Under the pieces are notes generated by a model. The model had not been told where the DNA came from, did no database searches, and saw nothing but the letters and a program-made list of their open reading frames with translations. Position numbers and translations under genes: made by a program. A stretch of 64,000 bases of DNA from Solanum dulcamara (taxonomy: Eukaryota; Streptophyta; Magnoliopsida; Solanales; Solanaceae), in assembly GCF_947179165.1 (NCBI RefSeq), contig NC_077242.1, positions 33,911,097 to 33,975,096 of the forward strand. The letters run 5' to 3'. This document shows positions 49,256 through 61,035 of the stretch, one piece after another. Position 1 is the first letter of the stretch. Every line of letters starts with the position of its first letter.

Positions 49256-50636
49256 ATTTATCCGAGGGTGGCGATCATTTTTGTTTCCAACTGGATGCTA
49301 ATAATTACTTTGAATCTCCTCCCTAATGAATCAACTAATTTATCGCCAAAGCTCGATTCGAAGCCAAAACAAAATGATCACAAAGTCTAGTTTCCCCGAG
49401 ACATCTCAAAAGTCACAAGTATAGGGAGTTATGGATAAGGTCATTTAGAAGAGCGGAGTTCAACATACTCTACAATTCCAAAAATATGAAATCAACGTTA
49501 CTTAATGTACTAACATTCATCAGAGATATCACATACTTTTAATTACCCAAAATGCCCGATAAAACCCTAAACATGATTTCTAACACCTAAGATATACAGA
49601 TAATCTACCCAACCCAAATTCTATCAATTTCAACATGATTTCACACATTCCATCTCAATCTAAATAAAGGAAATTTGTAGCCTACTTGTAGGCCAACTAC
49701 GCATGCTCTAGCTCAAGGAATCTGAGCTTTCCCTTTTTGAACGACCTTGGAATACTGCTACACTATCAAAAATACGATCATTTAGACACTAAATTCATAA
49801 TTTTCCAAGACAGACCAATTTTGGGGTTTAAAAAGGAAAATGTGGGACCCATATCTGAAATTCCAGAATTACCCCCAAAAGATTGTCCAAAACAGTAGCC
49901 CAAGCTCAACAATAAAATTGAAACAGAACCCCGGGTTTGAAAACAACACGAATTGAGCATGCATCAAAAATCCTACAATTCAAGCTAAAAGAACAAAGAT
50001 GGCAACATCTAGGAAATAATTTATCAAAAACAAAGCTCCCACGACCCAAACCAAGCATACTATGATGTTCCTTGCAGATAAAATCACAATTTAATCTCAA
50101 GAATCACTCAAAATAGAACTAAAATGACCAAAAAACAATCCCCCAAAAATCATCAAAAATCCAACTCGAAAATGATAATTGCATTAGCTAAGTTAGAAAA
50201 ATTTATCTCATAAAAAGCTCCTAATCAACTTTTTGACTCACCAATAGATTACCCACACAATTTCCTTGAACTTAGGATCTTGGATCACCAAATTTGGTCG
50301 AGAATTGAAGAAGAAATCGATGTTTGAAAGTTGTAAGTATGACTGAGTTCGTCCTTGGTCTTTTATTAAAAGTCCAAGGTTTTGACCTTCGCGAATGCGG
50401 AGGTTAGGAAAGCTAGCCTTTGTGAATGTAGCCAGAGGTCCGCGAATGTGGAGGCAAAAGAGACATACCTCTGCATACTCGGTCCCACAAACACAGAGAA
50501 TAAAAACCTGGCCTCCACAAATGCGGCCATCGCGATCACGGAGAAGAATTTTTCCTACACTAGATATCAGCTGAAATGCTAATTTTCACCAAGTTAAAAA
50601 ATACCGATAGGGTGCTCTAAATGCATTCAAATACCA
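49256..50636 (-). repeat. LTR-like DNA, minus orientation, no gene
   Basis: This is probably one LTR read in reverse. Near 50385-50560 it has repeated words around GCGAATGCGGAGG, a kind of short-repeat block I associate with solanaceous LTRs. No coding frame is supported. Confidence 0.4.
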
Positions 50637-50954
50637 TGCATGCAAATAAGATATGCTACCCCAGCATATTCGATTTTCTGGACTCAATAAAGCAGTTAAA
50701 ATTTCCATACAAGGTCATTACAACTAAAAGTAGGTCCTCACCCAAGTACCATTTTTTGGCTGATTCCACAATGGGTCTTAGGATTAGATCAAAAGCTTAT
50801 AGATGCAAATGAAGGTTCATTGTGGACCAAACTCGATATTCCAAAGCTAATCGTGCCGTGAGAATTTTCATCTGAGCACTTTTTCCTATAATATTGACCA
50901 AAGTCAACCATAGGCTAAATTTCAAAGAGAAAAGTGTCAAATGGCCCCAAACTC
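50637..50954 (+). repeat. Long inverted repeat, left arm
   Basis: This arm pairs with 50986-51305 across a 31-bp loop. Matching blocks include GACCAAAGTCAACCATAGGC with GCCTATGATTGACTTTGGTC, GAATTTTCATCTGAGCA with TGCTCGGATGAAAATTC, and GACCAAACTCGATATTCC with GGAATGTCGAGTTTGGTC. Confidence 0.9.
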
Positions 50955-50985
50955 ATATTTGTAGGAATATTGAGGCAGTCAGTAC

Positions 50986-51305
50986 GAGTTTGGGGTCATG
51001 TGACATTTTTTGGTTTAAAATTTGGCCTATGATTGACTTTGGTCAACATTCTTCAAAAACATGCTCGGATGAAAATTCTGGTAGTGCAGTTAGTTCTGGA
51101 ATGTCGAGTTTGGTCTAGAGCAACCCTTCGTTCACTTCCCAAGGTTTTCGATCTAATTTTGAGGCCCACTACAGAATTATGCTCAAAATGGCACTTGGGT
51201 GTGGGACCCATCTTTTATTAATTTGATCTCGTATTAGAATTTCAAATGTGCCACTGAGTCCAAATCATCGAATTTGGTGGGGTAGTATATATCATTTGCA
51301 CACAC
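50986..51305 (-). repeat. Long inverted repeat, right arm
   Basis: This is the partner of 50637-50954. The arms are diverged, so the palindrome is old. The surrounding DNA suggests two copies of one LTR type meeting head to head. Confidence 0.9.
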
Positions 51306-52270
51306 GGGGTTCTGAGAGAATCCAAGATCATCTATACACCAGATGAGTCTGGTGTCATCGCTAAAGTGACTCTTGGTCACTAAAGTGAGTACCACTAAAG
51401 CAGCCAGTAGGTCGCTAAAGCGACCAAGCCTCTTTGGTGGGTGTCTCTTAAGCAAGAGACCTGTCGCTTAACAAAACTTTTCTCACGAAAGCGATGCCCG
51501 CCTCTTTAAGGTGGTCGCTTTACCGACTAGCGGGTGTTCACTTTTGCGACACCTGAGGCTCGTTTTAGCCCCAAATGTCAACTTTGTTCTAATAACATTG
51601 AAGGGAGATTTCTCTCTCAATTTGGATATGATTTGAGTGATTCCAAAGGCTAGATTGTGTGATTTTTCAAGGGGATGCCAGTGGTATGATCAGAACTAGG
51701 ATTTAAGTCTTCCTTTGAGGTAAATTCATTTTTTTCCTTGCGAGTTGGTTGTTCTTAAGCTATGTTGCCAATTGTGTTGCATGTTTGGTTGTAGCTAATT
51801 TTTTCTGTGTGAATTGTGTTCTTTTTTTTAACATAAGCTAAGGGTAGCATTTAGAACTCATTTTCGGAGTCAATTTCGTGAGTTACAAAGTGGGTCCCAT
51901 AATTCTCAAATTTTTACTCTAAAATTTATCCATATCTAAATTCAGTAATTTTAATGTCATAACGACCATATTGACACTATGATTCCATTGTTGGTAGTGT
52001 GGCAGCATTGAAGGCTGTTCGGAAGGGAAAAGCTCTTGTTTTGTGAGTTGGAGCATGCACAATCGACCTACGGGAGGGATCTTTTATTTGTATATGTTTT
52101 GTTTTGCTTCCGCCGTTCAGTTGTATCCTCATTACTTCATTACTATTTTTAGTTGTATCGTTTTCTTCTACCCTAACATCCTATTACTCACAGTTCCATA
52201 ATATGGGTTGGCTTGCCTACTTGTGGGTCATAGTAGGCGCCATCATGACCTGAGTAATCTGGTCGTGACC
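51306..52270 (+). repeat. LTR-like DNA, plus orientation, ending near 52270
   Basis: It contains a cluster of CGCTAAAG/CACTAAAG words (51355-51560). It ends with GGCGCCATCATGACC and GGTCGTGACC, a decayed form of the GGTCGTGACA terminus, after a TTCCGCCGTTCAG-containing stretch typical of these LTR ends. No protein-coding frame is supported. Confidence 0.5.
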
Positions 52271-53676
52271 GGTTGGGAGATTGAATTTTTTGATGGTAAT
52301 TAATATGCTGTTTAAATAATTTTTTAAATAAATAAATTTTAATAAAATTGTATAATAATAAATTATTGTCTTACTACAGGATATGTTTGCAACTCAAAAT
52401 AATGAAGATGAAGACAATGATGAAGACGAATCTTCTCAACAATATGTATGTTTTATTAGTTTTAGTTTAGAAAACTTCAATATTAACAGTGTTACATTAT
52501 TAAAAATAAAACTCATAATAATTAATTTTCCAACATAAACAATCCACGAAGAACTAGAAGGCCGCATGTACCAACCATGTGTGGTACGGGTACACATAAA
52601 CAATAATAATCGCATTGATGCAGATGATAATCTCATTATTAATGTATAAAAGTTTAGTCCTTCTTTTTTCATGACCTAAATTTTAGTTTGTACAATATGA
52701 CTCAATGATTGAAGAAATGAATTGATTTCTCTTATGTATAATTCAAAGTTTTATTTAATCAATTCGGACCGAACTTTCAATATTTGCCTACTAGAGAAAT
52801 CAACGTGAACGAAAATAACTCTCCCCACCCCCCTATTTGAGCAACATTCTTCTATAGCTAAAAGTAAAAATATTTTTCTTATGTCATAGATAAGTGATTT
52901 GCTTTAGATAGAGAACTAAATTTGTTGATATCCAACTAAATTTAAGCATTTGATATTCTTTTTTTAAAAAAAATACTCAAATTATAGTAATTAAAACTAT
53001 GAAAAGAAACAAACCTCATATAAGCTAAAACATAATTCTACAAATTTATAGAAACTTCACAAATTGCTATTATTGGAGCCAATATTTGCCCTATTGAGAG
53101 TCTTGATTATGAGTATGTATAAATCTTATTTCTCTTTCTTTTATTTATCTTCTATATGGTTAATTTGTTTCCATTGTAAAAAAGTGATGGGGTTGCTTCT
53201 TTTTTTTTCCTATTATTGCTTTGATTGTAGAATCTTCTTACACATTTTTATTGAATGTTGATTTTGGTTAGTCAAAGGTAATTGCTTTGTATGGTATTGG
53301 ATCATCTGGTTTAAAATCATGTTTTTTTCATTCCCTCTATCTTTTGCTATATAGTTCTCCCAACTTTTATTTTTTTTGTTTAGCTAGATGAGTAATGAAA
53401 ATTTTATAAAAGTTATTGGAAAATGCAATAAAAATTTCTATCCTACATTACAAGTACTATCAATTTATCAAAAACATGCAAACTTAAAAAAATTATTATT
53501 GTAAATTTATAAGAAATAAATTAAAGAATGAATGAAATAAAAAATGAAAGTTAAAAAACATTTGTAATATCAAATAAATTAACATTAAAAATTATAAAAT
53601 ATAATTTATAAATTTAAGCTAAATCATAAATATATAAATTTATAAAAAATAAAATACCTAATTAATATAAAATATT
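52271..53676. other. AT-rich stretch without a recognised gene
   Basis: The only coding-like piece is at about 52381-52447, where TACTACAG (a possible 3' splice site) is followed by MFATQNNEDEDNDEDESSQQY. A short stretch at 52540-52640 could be a second exon. No family is recognised. The rest, especially 53400-53660, is strongly AT-rich. Confidence 0.35.
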
Positions 53677-53730
53677 GGGGGTGGGCTGGGAAATGGGATG
53701 GGGTAGTGGGGGCAGGGGTGAGAGGAGGGG
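53677..53730 (+). other. G-run cluster (possible G-quadruplex)
   Basis: At least eight runs of three or more G occur within 54 bp, separated by 1-6 bases. The cluster sits directly next to very AT-rich DNA. Confidence 0.75.
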
Positions 53731-53995
53731 CATGGCCCACGACTTAAAGATAAGTCACATGCTGCGCGACTTCCTTTAACGGTGGACTTAATAGCCCTCC
53801 ACTGACAAAAGGGAAGTCGCTCCACAATATGCGTTTTTGCCCTTTTGGTTTCTTACAAAATTGCTTGCCGTTTTGGAATTTTTGTAAAGTAAAGTTACCC
53901 TTTCGGCTCCGAATTCCATATGAAAGACATATGAAACTAAAACGCAGGAGTTCAAACAACTTGAACATAGACAATTTAGTACCTTAGGCTTGAGT
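53731..53995. other. Short unassigned stretch beyond the chromovirus 3' end
   Basis: No gene, PPT or 3' LTR is recognisable here. The minus-strand element to the right therefore appears to have lost its 3' end. Confidence 0.5.
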
Positions 53996-54480
53996 GGAAG
54001 GAAAGAGATACAGATAACACTTTATCATGTCCTCTTCCTCTTCCCATGTTGCACTCTCTACTTGTTGATTTCTCTACAACACTTTGACTGAAGCAACCTC
54101 TCTTTTCCGTAATCTCTTAAATTGTCGGTCTAAGATTTCCATTGGAACCTCTCATAAGTCAAGTTCTCTTCGACGTTCACATTCTCCAATGGTACAGTAG
54201 CGTTTGGATCACCCACAAACTTTTGTAACATTGACACATGGAATAACGAATGAACCATAGACAACTCAAATGACAAATCTAACTCATATGCCACTTTGGA
54301 AACATGCTTTAATATCCTGTAGGGTCCTATATATCTAGGACTAAATTTTCCTTTCTTACCGAAACACATTATGCTCTTCATAGGTGAAACCTTTAAATAC
54401 ACCCAATCATCAACATTGAATTCAAGGTCTCTCTTTCTTATGTCCGAATATGACTTTTGGCGACTTTGAGCCATCTTCAA
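53996..54480 (-). pseudogene. pol: Integrase C-terminus (GPY/F) and chromodomain
   Basis: The 116-codon frame from 54480 to 54130 shows KGKFSPRYIGPYRIL, the GPY/F module, followed by YELDLSFELSMVHSLFHVSML. Past its stop, other frames continue with MEILDRQFKRLRKREVASVK and, after another stop, ATWEEEEDM, which is the chromodomain region. In living elements this domain directs integration to chromatin marks. Here two stops break it. Confidence 0.85.
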
Positions 54481-54499
54481 TTCTTATATTATGAGTCTT

Positions 54500-55129
54500 A
54501 CCTTCTCTATTGCATCTACTATTAAATCGGTACTAATCAATGCCATATCACCCACTTCAAACCATCCCACCGCAGATCTACATTTTCTTCCATACAAGGC
54601 TTCAAAAGGAGTCATTTGGATGCTAGTGTTAATTATTATTGTAGGCAAACTCAATTAATGGAAAATGCTCATCCCAACTTCCTTTAAAATCAATCACACA
54701 CGCCCTCAACATATCCTCCAAAGTTTGGATCGTTCTTTCGGCTTGTCCATCTGTTTGAAGATGAAAAGTGGTACTTAGCTTAACTTTTGTACCAAGACCT
54801 TCTTAAAACGACATCCAAAAATGGGAAGTAAATTGAGTAACTCAATCTGATATAATACACACGGGGACACCATGAAGCTTTACCAACTCATGAATATACA
54901 ACTTACCATAGTCTTCAGCACCATAGGAAGTCTTAACCAGTATAAAGTGTACCGACTCATTCAATTGGTCCACAAAAACCCAAATAGAATCATGTTGTCT
55001 TTTAGTATAAGGCAAACCCGTCACAAAGTTCATATTCACATCTTCCCTCTTTCAAGTAGGAATTTCAATGTCTTGAGCCAAACCTCCTTGTTTTTTATGC
55101 TCAACTTTCACTTGTTCACAATTTGGACA
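54500..55129 (-). pseudogene. pol: Integrase zinc finger and catalytic core, broken
   Basis: The frame 55039-54842 contains MNFVTGLPYTKRQHDSIWVF and VDQL, and ends CIISD, covering the first two catalytic Asp positions of the DDE core. Just upstream a Cys pair (CPNCEQVK) of the HHCC finger is in another frame. The third part of the core, with a [14 protein letters not shown] stretch near 54735, is also out of frame. Confidence 0.82.
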
Positions 55130-55921
55130 TTAGCCACGAACTCCACTATGTCCTTTTTCATTCCAATCCCTCAACTCACAGTATATCTTGGTGGATCCTA
55201 GATGAATTGGATACCGAGAACTATGGGCCTCATTCAATATCAAATCCCTTAGTCCATTAACATTAGAAACACACAAACGACCTTGGGAGAAAGACTCAAT
55301 GGCCTTTTTGAAAACCGACTTCTTTAATTCGACCAGAATTAGATCATTGTCTTGTTTGTCCTTAACATCTGCCACAAGAGATGATTTCAAACCATTATAC
55401 ATAAGAATGCCTCCATCATTTGAATCAACAAACCGCACACCTAAATGTTCTAATCTATGAATATCCTTAACCAACTCCTTCTTACCTTCCTCAACATGAG
55501 CAACACTATCCATGGAAAACCAATTAAGAGTATCGGCCACAACCTTCACTTTAATTGGATGGTATAATACACTCATATCATAGTCCTTTAGAAGTTTAAG
55601 CCAACCCCTTTGCCTAAGATTCAAGTCCCTTTGGGTAAACACATATTGCAAGCTTTTGTAGTCGGTAAACACATCCACATATACCCCATAAAGGTAATGA
55701 TGCCAAATATTCAAAGAAAACACAACCGCCGCAAGTTCAAGATCATGGGTTGGATAGTTTCGTTCATGTGCTTTAAGTTGCCTAGAGGCATATTCTATAA
55801 TCTTACCATGTTGCATCAAAATACAACCTAAACAAATACGTGAGGCATCACAATAAACAATAAACCCATCCAAATTTTTGGGCAATGTCAAAACAGGAGA
55901 AGACGTAAGACGATCCTTCAA
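55130..55921 (-). pseudogene. pol: RNase H domain and integrase N-terminus
   Basis: This 263-codon open frame has the RNase H catalytic triad in place: Asp25 (YCDAS), Glu62 (DLELAA) and Asp87 (FTDYKSL). The usual ADALSR motif is decayed to ADTLNW. Residues from about 225 on are the start of the integrase zinc finger ([13 protein letters not shown]). It belongs to a dead polyprotein despite its open length. Confidence 0.88.
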
Positions 55922-56160
55922 TATTTGGAAACGCTTCTCATATTTGTCTGACCTTTAAAATTTCACCTTTTTTTGGATCAATGGTGAAGCAATAGAACAG
56001 AACCCTTCAACAAACCTTCTATAGTATCTAGCCAAGCCAAAAAATCTTCTAATAGCTGGAGGAAACAATGGTATATGTCAATTCTTTACCGCCTCCATTT
56101 TCTTTGGATCAACCTTAATTCTATCACCGGACACCACATAGACAAGAAATGCAACTTCTC

Positions 56161-56960
56161 TTAGCAAAAATTTACATTACTAAACTTGGTAAATAGTTGC
56201 TTATTTCTGAATGTTTGTAATACAATCCTCAAGTGACCCATATGATCTTCCTCATTTCGAGAGTAAATAAAGATGTCATCAATAAACACCACAACAAACA
56301 TATCCAAGTATGGCTTGAAAATACAATTCATCAAACCCATGAAGATAGGGGCAGTATTAGTTAACTTAAATGACATAACTAAAAATTCAAAATGACGATA
56401 CCTTATTTGAAATGTCATCTTGGGAATATCACACTCCCTTAAACTTAGTTGATGATAACTAGAATGGAGATCAATCTTTGAGAAGTAACTTGCCCCTTGT
56501 AATTGATCAAACAAATCATCTGTCCTCAGAATTGGATAATTTTTCTTTACGATGACCTTATTCAATTGACGGTAATCTATACACTTTTGGAGTAACCCAT
56601 ACTACTTCCTAACAAACAACACGGGAATACCCCATGGTGAAATACTTGGCTTTGTACCTTATCCAACAATTCCTTCAATAGTTCTTTCAACTCTTAAAGT
56701 TCAGCCGGAGCCATACTGTAAGGAGGAATAAAAATAGGTTGGATATTGGGAAGGAGGTCTATGCCAAAGTAAATTTTCCTATCGGGAGGAACATTCGGCA
56801 AGTCATCGGAAAATACATCGGGAAACCCATTAACTATAGGAACTGACTCAAGAGTAGGAGTTTCAGAATTAACATCCCCAACATGCCCGATATGATAAAT
56901 GCACCTTTTAGAAATCATTTTCCAGTCCTTAAGACATGAGATGAATCGACCCTTAACCAC
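56161..56960 (-). pseudogene. pol: Reverse transcriptase, broken
   Basis: Frame 56960-56694 is the stretch leading into RT (FPDVFSDDLPNVPPDRKIYF ... PPYSMAPAEL). Frame 56565-56161 is the palm domain: [13 protein letters not shown] carries the first catalytic Asp and FIDD (residues 94-97) the Asp pair. Between them the frame is lost through a frameshift and a stop (56590-56690). After 56161 the thumb and connection (56160-55922) are out of frame. Confidence 0.87.
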
Positions 56961-57056
56961 TGAATCATTTCTTTTCCATTCAATGTTAGGCTCATTAGGA
57001 AACTGAAACTTGACCCTACGAGTTCTACAATCAATGGATGCATAAGAGGCATGTAA

Positions 57057-57320
57057 CTAATCCATACCAAAAATAATGTCGAAATTGATCATGTCTAATT
57101 CAACAAGATCACTAGGGATAACTTTATGTAAAACCAACAAAGGACAATTTCTATAAACTCTCTTGGCTAACACCGAATCACCAATGGAAGTATAAATTAA
57201 AAAGGTTTCTAACAAGACTTTGGGGCACACACCAAATCTCATAGCAAGGTCGAGTAACAAAATATAAATTGGCACTCAGATCAAGCAATGCATAAACATT
57301 AAAGTTAAAGATCCATAACA
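57057..57320 (-). pseudogene. pol: Aspartic protease region, active site lost
   Basis: Two overlapping frames cover the protease. The expected D-(S/T)-G-A active site reads LLDLSANLYFVT, so the Gly is missing. The next frame carries LAMRFGVCPKVL and FDIIFGMD, the usual downstream landmark. Confidence 0.7.
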
Positions 57321-58471
57321 TACCCATGACCACATTGGGAGACTCCTCAATATCTTGCCTAGTATGAAGAGCATAGAATCGATTGCTGTGTTCACTACCC
57401 TTTGGTTGAGCTTGGCCACCTTGTTGTATTTGGCCTCCTTGAGCAACTTGGCCTTGAGTATGACTTTTCCTTCCTTTGTTAGCAATACTAGGGCACTCCG
57501 ATTGCTTATGACCCATCTTTCCATATCCATAACAAGCACCTGTTCCCATTAAATACCTTCCTCCATGATTCTTTCCAAAGTTAGCACACTTTGGAAAAGT
57601 GGGGTTACTAGCACTCACATCTCCGTCTTGCCCCATTGGTTATGATACCCTATCTTTAATAAAATTCTTTCCCAAACCTTGTCTTTTTGGAAAATGGTCA
57701 CTACTACCACCATTCCAAGTATTTGAGAACCCACCTTCATATCGAGCTTTCTTAGAATCCGTCATTCTCATCTCCTTGAGTTTGTCTCCTTCAATTTATT
57801 CAGCAAAAGTCATAAGACGAGATATTTCCATTTTCTTGAGAAGCATAGTGGTACAACATTCCTTTGCAACCAAGTCGGACACCCCCAATATGAATTGGAT
57901 CATTCAGGCATGAGGATCGGCAACCAATAAAGGAGCATACTTGGTTAGCTTGGTCAACTTGAGGATATAGTCCCTTATACCCCTATTTCCTTTCCTAAGA
58001 ATGATCACCCTTGCCTCCCTTAGATCAAGAGAGAAGAAGTGATCAAGTAAAATAAGCTTAAAGGCTTCCCAATCAATAGGACCTTTCTCCACTCTCTTTA
58101 AATCAAACTTGAGCAACACTCTTGATTTGGTAGGCCACCAACTCTGTTTTCTCTTCTGACATCACCCCCATAATACTCACTATCTTATAAACCTCATCAA
58201 CAAACTTTTGTGGATCCTCATCAACTTTTGAACCATGGAACTTAGGAGGATTTATTCTTGTAAAGTCCCTCACCCTAAAAGCTGGAGTGGAAACATTTAG
58301 AGGAGTCGCAACCCCTTGGTTGGCCATAACTTAAGCTAGCATAGTAATAACGGTTTGGAACTCCGCATTAGTCACTTGGTCGGGTAGGGGACCATTATAT
58401 TGAGGAATTGAAGGAGCTTGTTCCTCATTAGCATTGAACCCTCTTTGCATAGATTCTCTTCTTGGAGGCAT
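57321..58471 (-). pseudogene. gag: Gag with zinc knuckle, broken
   Basis: The start at 58471 gives MPPRRESMQRGFNANEEQAP. A TAA at 58331-58333 stops the frame after 46 codons. The Gag core follows in the same frame from 58327 (RVRDFTRINPPKFHGSKVDE). A further frame (58119-57904) carries the next ~70 residues, and 57636 onward carries the CCHC-like knuckle (CANFGKNHGGRY ... CYGYGKMGHKQSEC). Gag would form the particle and bind RNA, but this copy is interrupted at least three times. Confidence 0.85.
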
Positions 58472-58672
58472 TTCTGAAAGTTGCAAAGAATAATCATTAG
58501 GGAAAAGAAGTCTTAGAGTCTACTCTATCGCACGACATAGATCATGAAAGAAGTGAGGATTTCCTAAATTGTTTTATAGCTTCCTATTAAAAGATATGGT
58601 GTGTATCACATCCATGAATAAGACTCTACTTGATGCATCATGTTGGACTCCCTAGGATATCTTAAACCTTGT

Positions 58673-58684
58673 GCTCTGATACCA
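58673..58684 (-). other. Primer-binding site (tRNA-iMet), intact
   Basis: On the minus strand TGGTATCAGAGC is the perfect complement of the initiator tRNA-Met 3' end, four bases after the LTR. It fixes the LTR boundary and the element's orientation. Confidence 0.9.
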
Positions 58685-58688
58685 TGTT

Positions 58689-59836
58689 TTTCATGACCCG
58701 ACCTATGGCCTAGTTGTAACACGGTGATCAAAACCTCAAATGACTCCAACCAAGACTCTTGACATACTGTATGCATATATGAGGTAAGGTAAAGTGGAAA
58801 TAACATAGGAAAGAGTCTAAAACATGAATTATAAAAGAGAGTACAAACTCGACTACATAGACTCGATATCATTTGTCTAACATATGCCTCTACCAATCAA
58901 GAATGGCGAAGGCCGAGACATGCCCCTATCTCACCCTTAAAATCTATATAACAAAAGTCTTTGAAATGAAAAACACTCACAACTCACTCTCGACAGATGA
59001 GGACTTACCAAAACTTCACTGGATGGGAACTCTACTAGCCATGTATGGAAGGAACGTGATCCTCAACCTCTACATTATGAGACAATGTAGCTAGCAAATA
59101 TATATTTGTATGTTTGAATATACTAACTATGTGGGCTTGCCAAATAATATAAATCATGGGATGCAATGATCAATTAACATACATGATGAAAAGGGGTAAG
59201 TAAAGTCATGAGAAAACCATAATGATCAAAGCATTTAGGAGATATAGTTGAAACATAAAAGAACATAAAGAGAGGATACATATATGGGATAGAACCATAA
59301 CTAACAATATGACCATGAGATCTATAATATAAAATCCCGATGTCTCCCCTTACAATGGAAGAAAGGGGAATCTACTTGCCAAGGTAGACTTTACCCCGCT
59401 AAGCTGGGGTCATGAACATGTGCTATATTTGGATCCACTAGCTAAGATATAAAGACAATCCTATGATGGCACGTAGTTATGAGACTAGTGACTTTATATA
59501 AGGAGCTAGTCTGTCGAGCCCCCACCTCAAGCCTCATTCGGTGCTAAGTCAAATCCCACAGAATACATATCATAGTAATGATCCTTTAACATATATCATA
59601 AAACTTGTGCATAGGTTTAACATTCATAGAGTAGCTTATTTTCATGTCATAATTGCAATGTGATTAAAAGTCTTTCAACATTACAAATCATACTTGCATA
59701 ATTCATGTGATTAGGTTCCTATGTAACCAATTAAGGATCCTAAGTCACCCTTCTTCATAACTTGCATGAAATTCATATCTTGAACATAATTGTAATCCAT
59801 AATCACAACTCATACTTGAATTTAGATTAAAACTTG
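58689..59836 (-). repeat. 5' LTR of the minus-strand chromovirus, partial
   Basis: In reverse it matches the right half of the solo LTR at 32611-34938, including GCACCGAATGAGGC and the GGGTCATGA end. The rest of the LTR is cut off at 59837, where a different LTR begins. Confidence 0.75.
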
Positions 59837-59946
59837 TGTCACAACCCAACCTCATAGGATGTGACTGGTGCCCGAGTGGGATACTCGTACATACACCTGT
59901 AATCTATACGATCAATCCACAACTAAACATAATATGGAACCCTAGT
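59837..59946 (-). repeat. Start of an array-family LTR, fragment
   Basis: TGTCACAACCCAACCTCATAGG is the end motif of the LTR family seen in the tandem array. About 110 bp remain before the sequence switches to other LTR material. It may belong with 61036-62221. Confidence 0.6.
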
Positions 59947-60590
59947 AGATCCACAAATAACCCTAAGTGTTAAATAAATGAATGAAATTTGATGAAGTTC
60001 TACCTAGCAAGTAGTCTTCTCGTGCCAACATAGGAGGTTATGTTAGATTCCATGTAATAGCTCGCATGGTCTTATATGTCGGTTAGAGTCATCTTCACAC
60101 AAAATGAATATTTTAAATGTTATTCATAGTGATTTCTTATGCATGCATCTACTTATGTATTTTACCTTAAAATTCATTAATGTTTTCATTAAACTACATA
60201 CCTACATACTTAGTACATTCAAAGTACTAATGCATACTCCTTATTATTAAGTATTTGAAGTTTACTTAACTATCTTAGCTCATATTTTCTCTTAATTGCA
60301 TGGAATTGATGATTTATCAAAGGTACTTATTTGAAGGTATGAAAGGGTTTCAAAGTGAATTGTTGGGTTATTCCAACTATGTTGTAATTGGTGCATTCTA
60401 TTACTCTCATGCATGCTAGCACTAATTTTATTGATTTGAATGATGGATTGAATAGAACCCACCTGGCTTTACTATGTTTTTAATGAAATGTTACTTGAAA
60501 TCTTTTGACTCTAAATGAATATTTACTAAAGCAAGGTTTATGATCAAAGGGGAGTCTAATGAAATAAAAGAATGATCGATTCTAAGTCGA
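59947..60590 (+). repeat. Rearranged solo-LTR-family pieces, plus strand
   Basis: 59985-60240 matches 34265-34535 of the solo LTR (GTTCTACCTAGCAAGTAGTC, ATTCCATGTAATAGCT). 60430-60575 matches the part that lies about 400 bp earlier in the solo LTR (33840-33980). The two blocks are in swapped order, so at least two LTR fragments are joined here. Confidence 0.6.
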
Positions 60591-61035
60591 AAAGTTGAAA
60601 CAAAGGAAAACTCTAGAAACTGGGCTGGATTTGAGTCCTACAACTGGACGTACGAGCTGTAAAAGCTCCTATGAGTCATAGGAATAACTCGTAGTAGTTA
60701 TGGTAAGGACTGAAATTATTAAGGGAAAGGAGTAGCCTACGAGTCTATGTTACGACTCGTAGAAGATAAGACGAGTCATAAAAATGACTCTTCAAAGAAC
60801 TTCAGAGATTTAGTCCTCCAGGTTTCTCAGACCTTGCAAGACAAGTCCCCTTTATGAATTGTAGAAGTTCCTACGACTCATATAGATGAGTCATCTGGGA
60901 AGTACTGAGGGCATTTCTCAGGAGATAATTTCTCTCTATGACTCATAGAAAGTCATACGAGTCATAAGGACCATTTATACGGTCAGTCCAGCCAGATTTT
61001 TAAAGGGACATTTTAGTCCTTTCTCATATTTTATC
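60591..61035. repeat. Block of TACGAGTC/GACTCGTA words
   Basis: Words such as CTACGAGTC, TACGACTCGTAG, GACGAGTCAT and ATACGAGTCAT recur in both orientations across about 350 bp. There is no coding frame. Confidence 0.6.

Larger units (their letters stand above)
53996..59836 (-). mobile_element. Chromovirus (Tekay/Del-type) retrotransposon, minus strand, 3' truncated
   Basis: In minus-strand order it holds a partial 5' LTR (59836-58689), an intact iMet PBS, a leader, Gag with zinc knuckle, protease, RT, RNase H, integrase with a GPY/F module, and a chromodomain. All are recognisable but broken. There is no PPT or 3' LTR. It is the best-preserved polyprotein in the window and a reference for the other two chromovirus remnants. 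Confidence 0.9.

Noticed and set aside
55130..55921. Functional stand-alone RNase H
   Set aside because: Although open for 263 codons, it starts and ends inside a polyprotein and is bordered by frameshifted RT and integrase.
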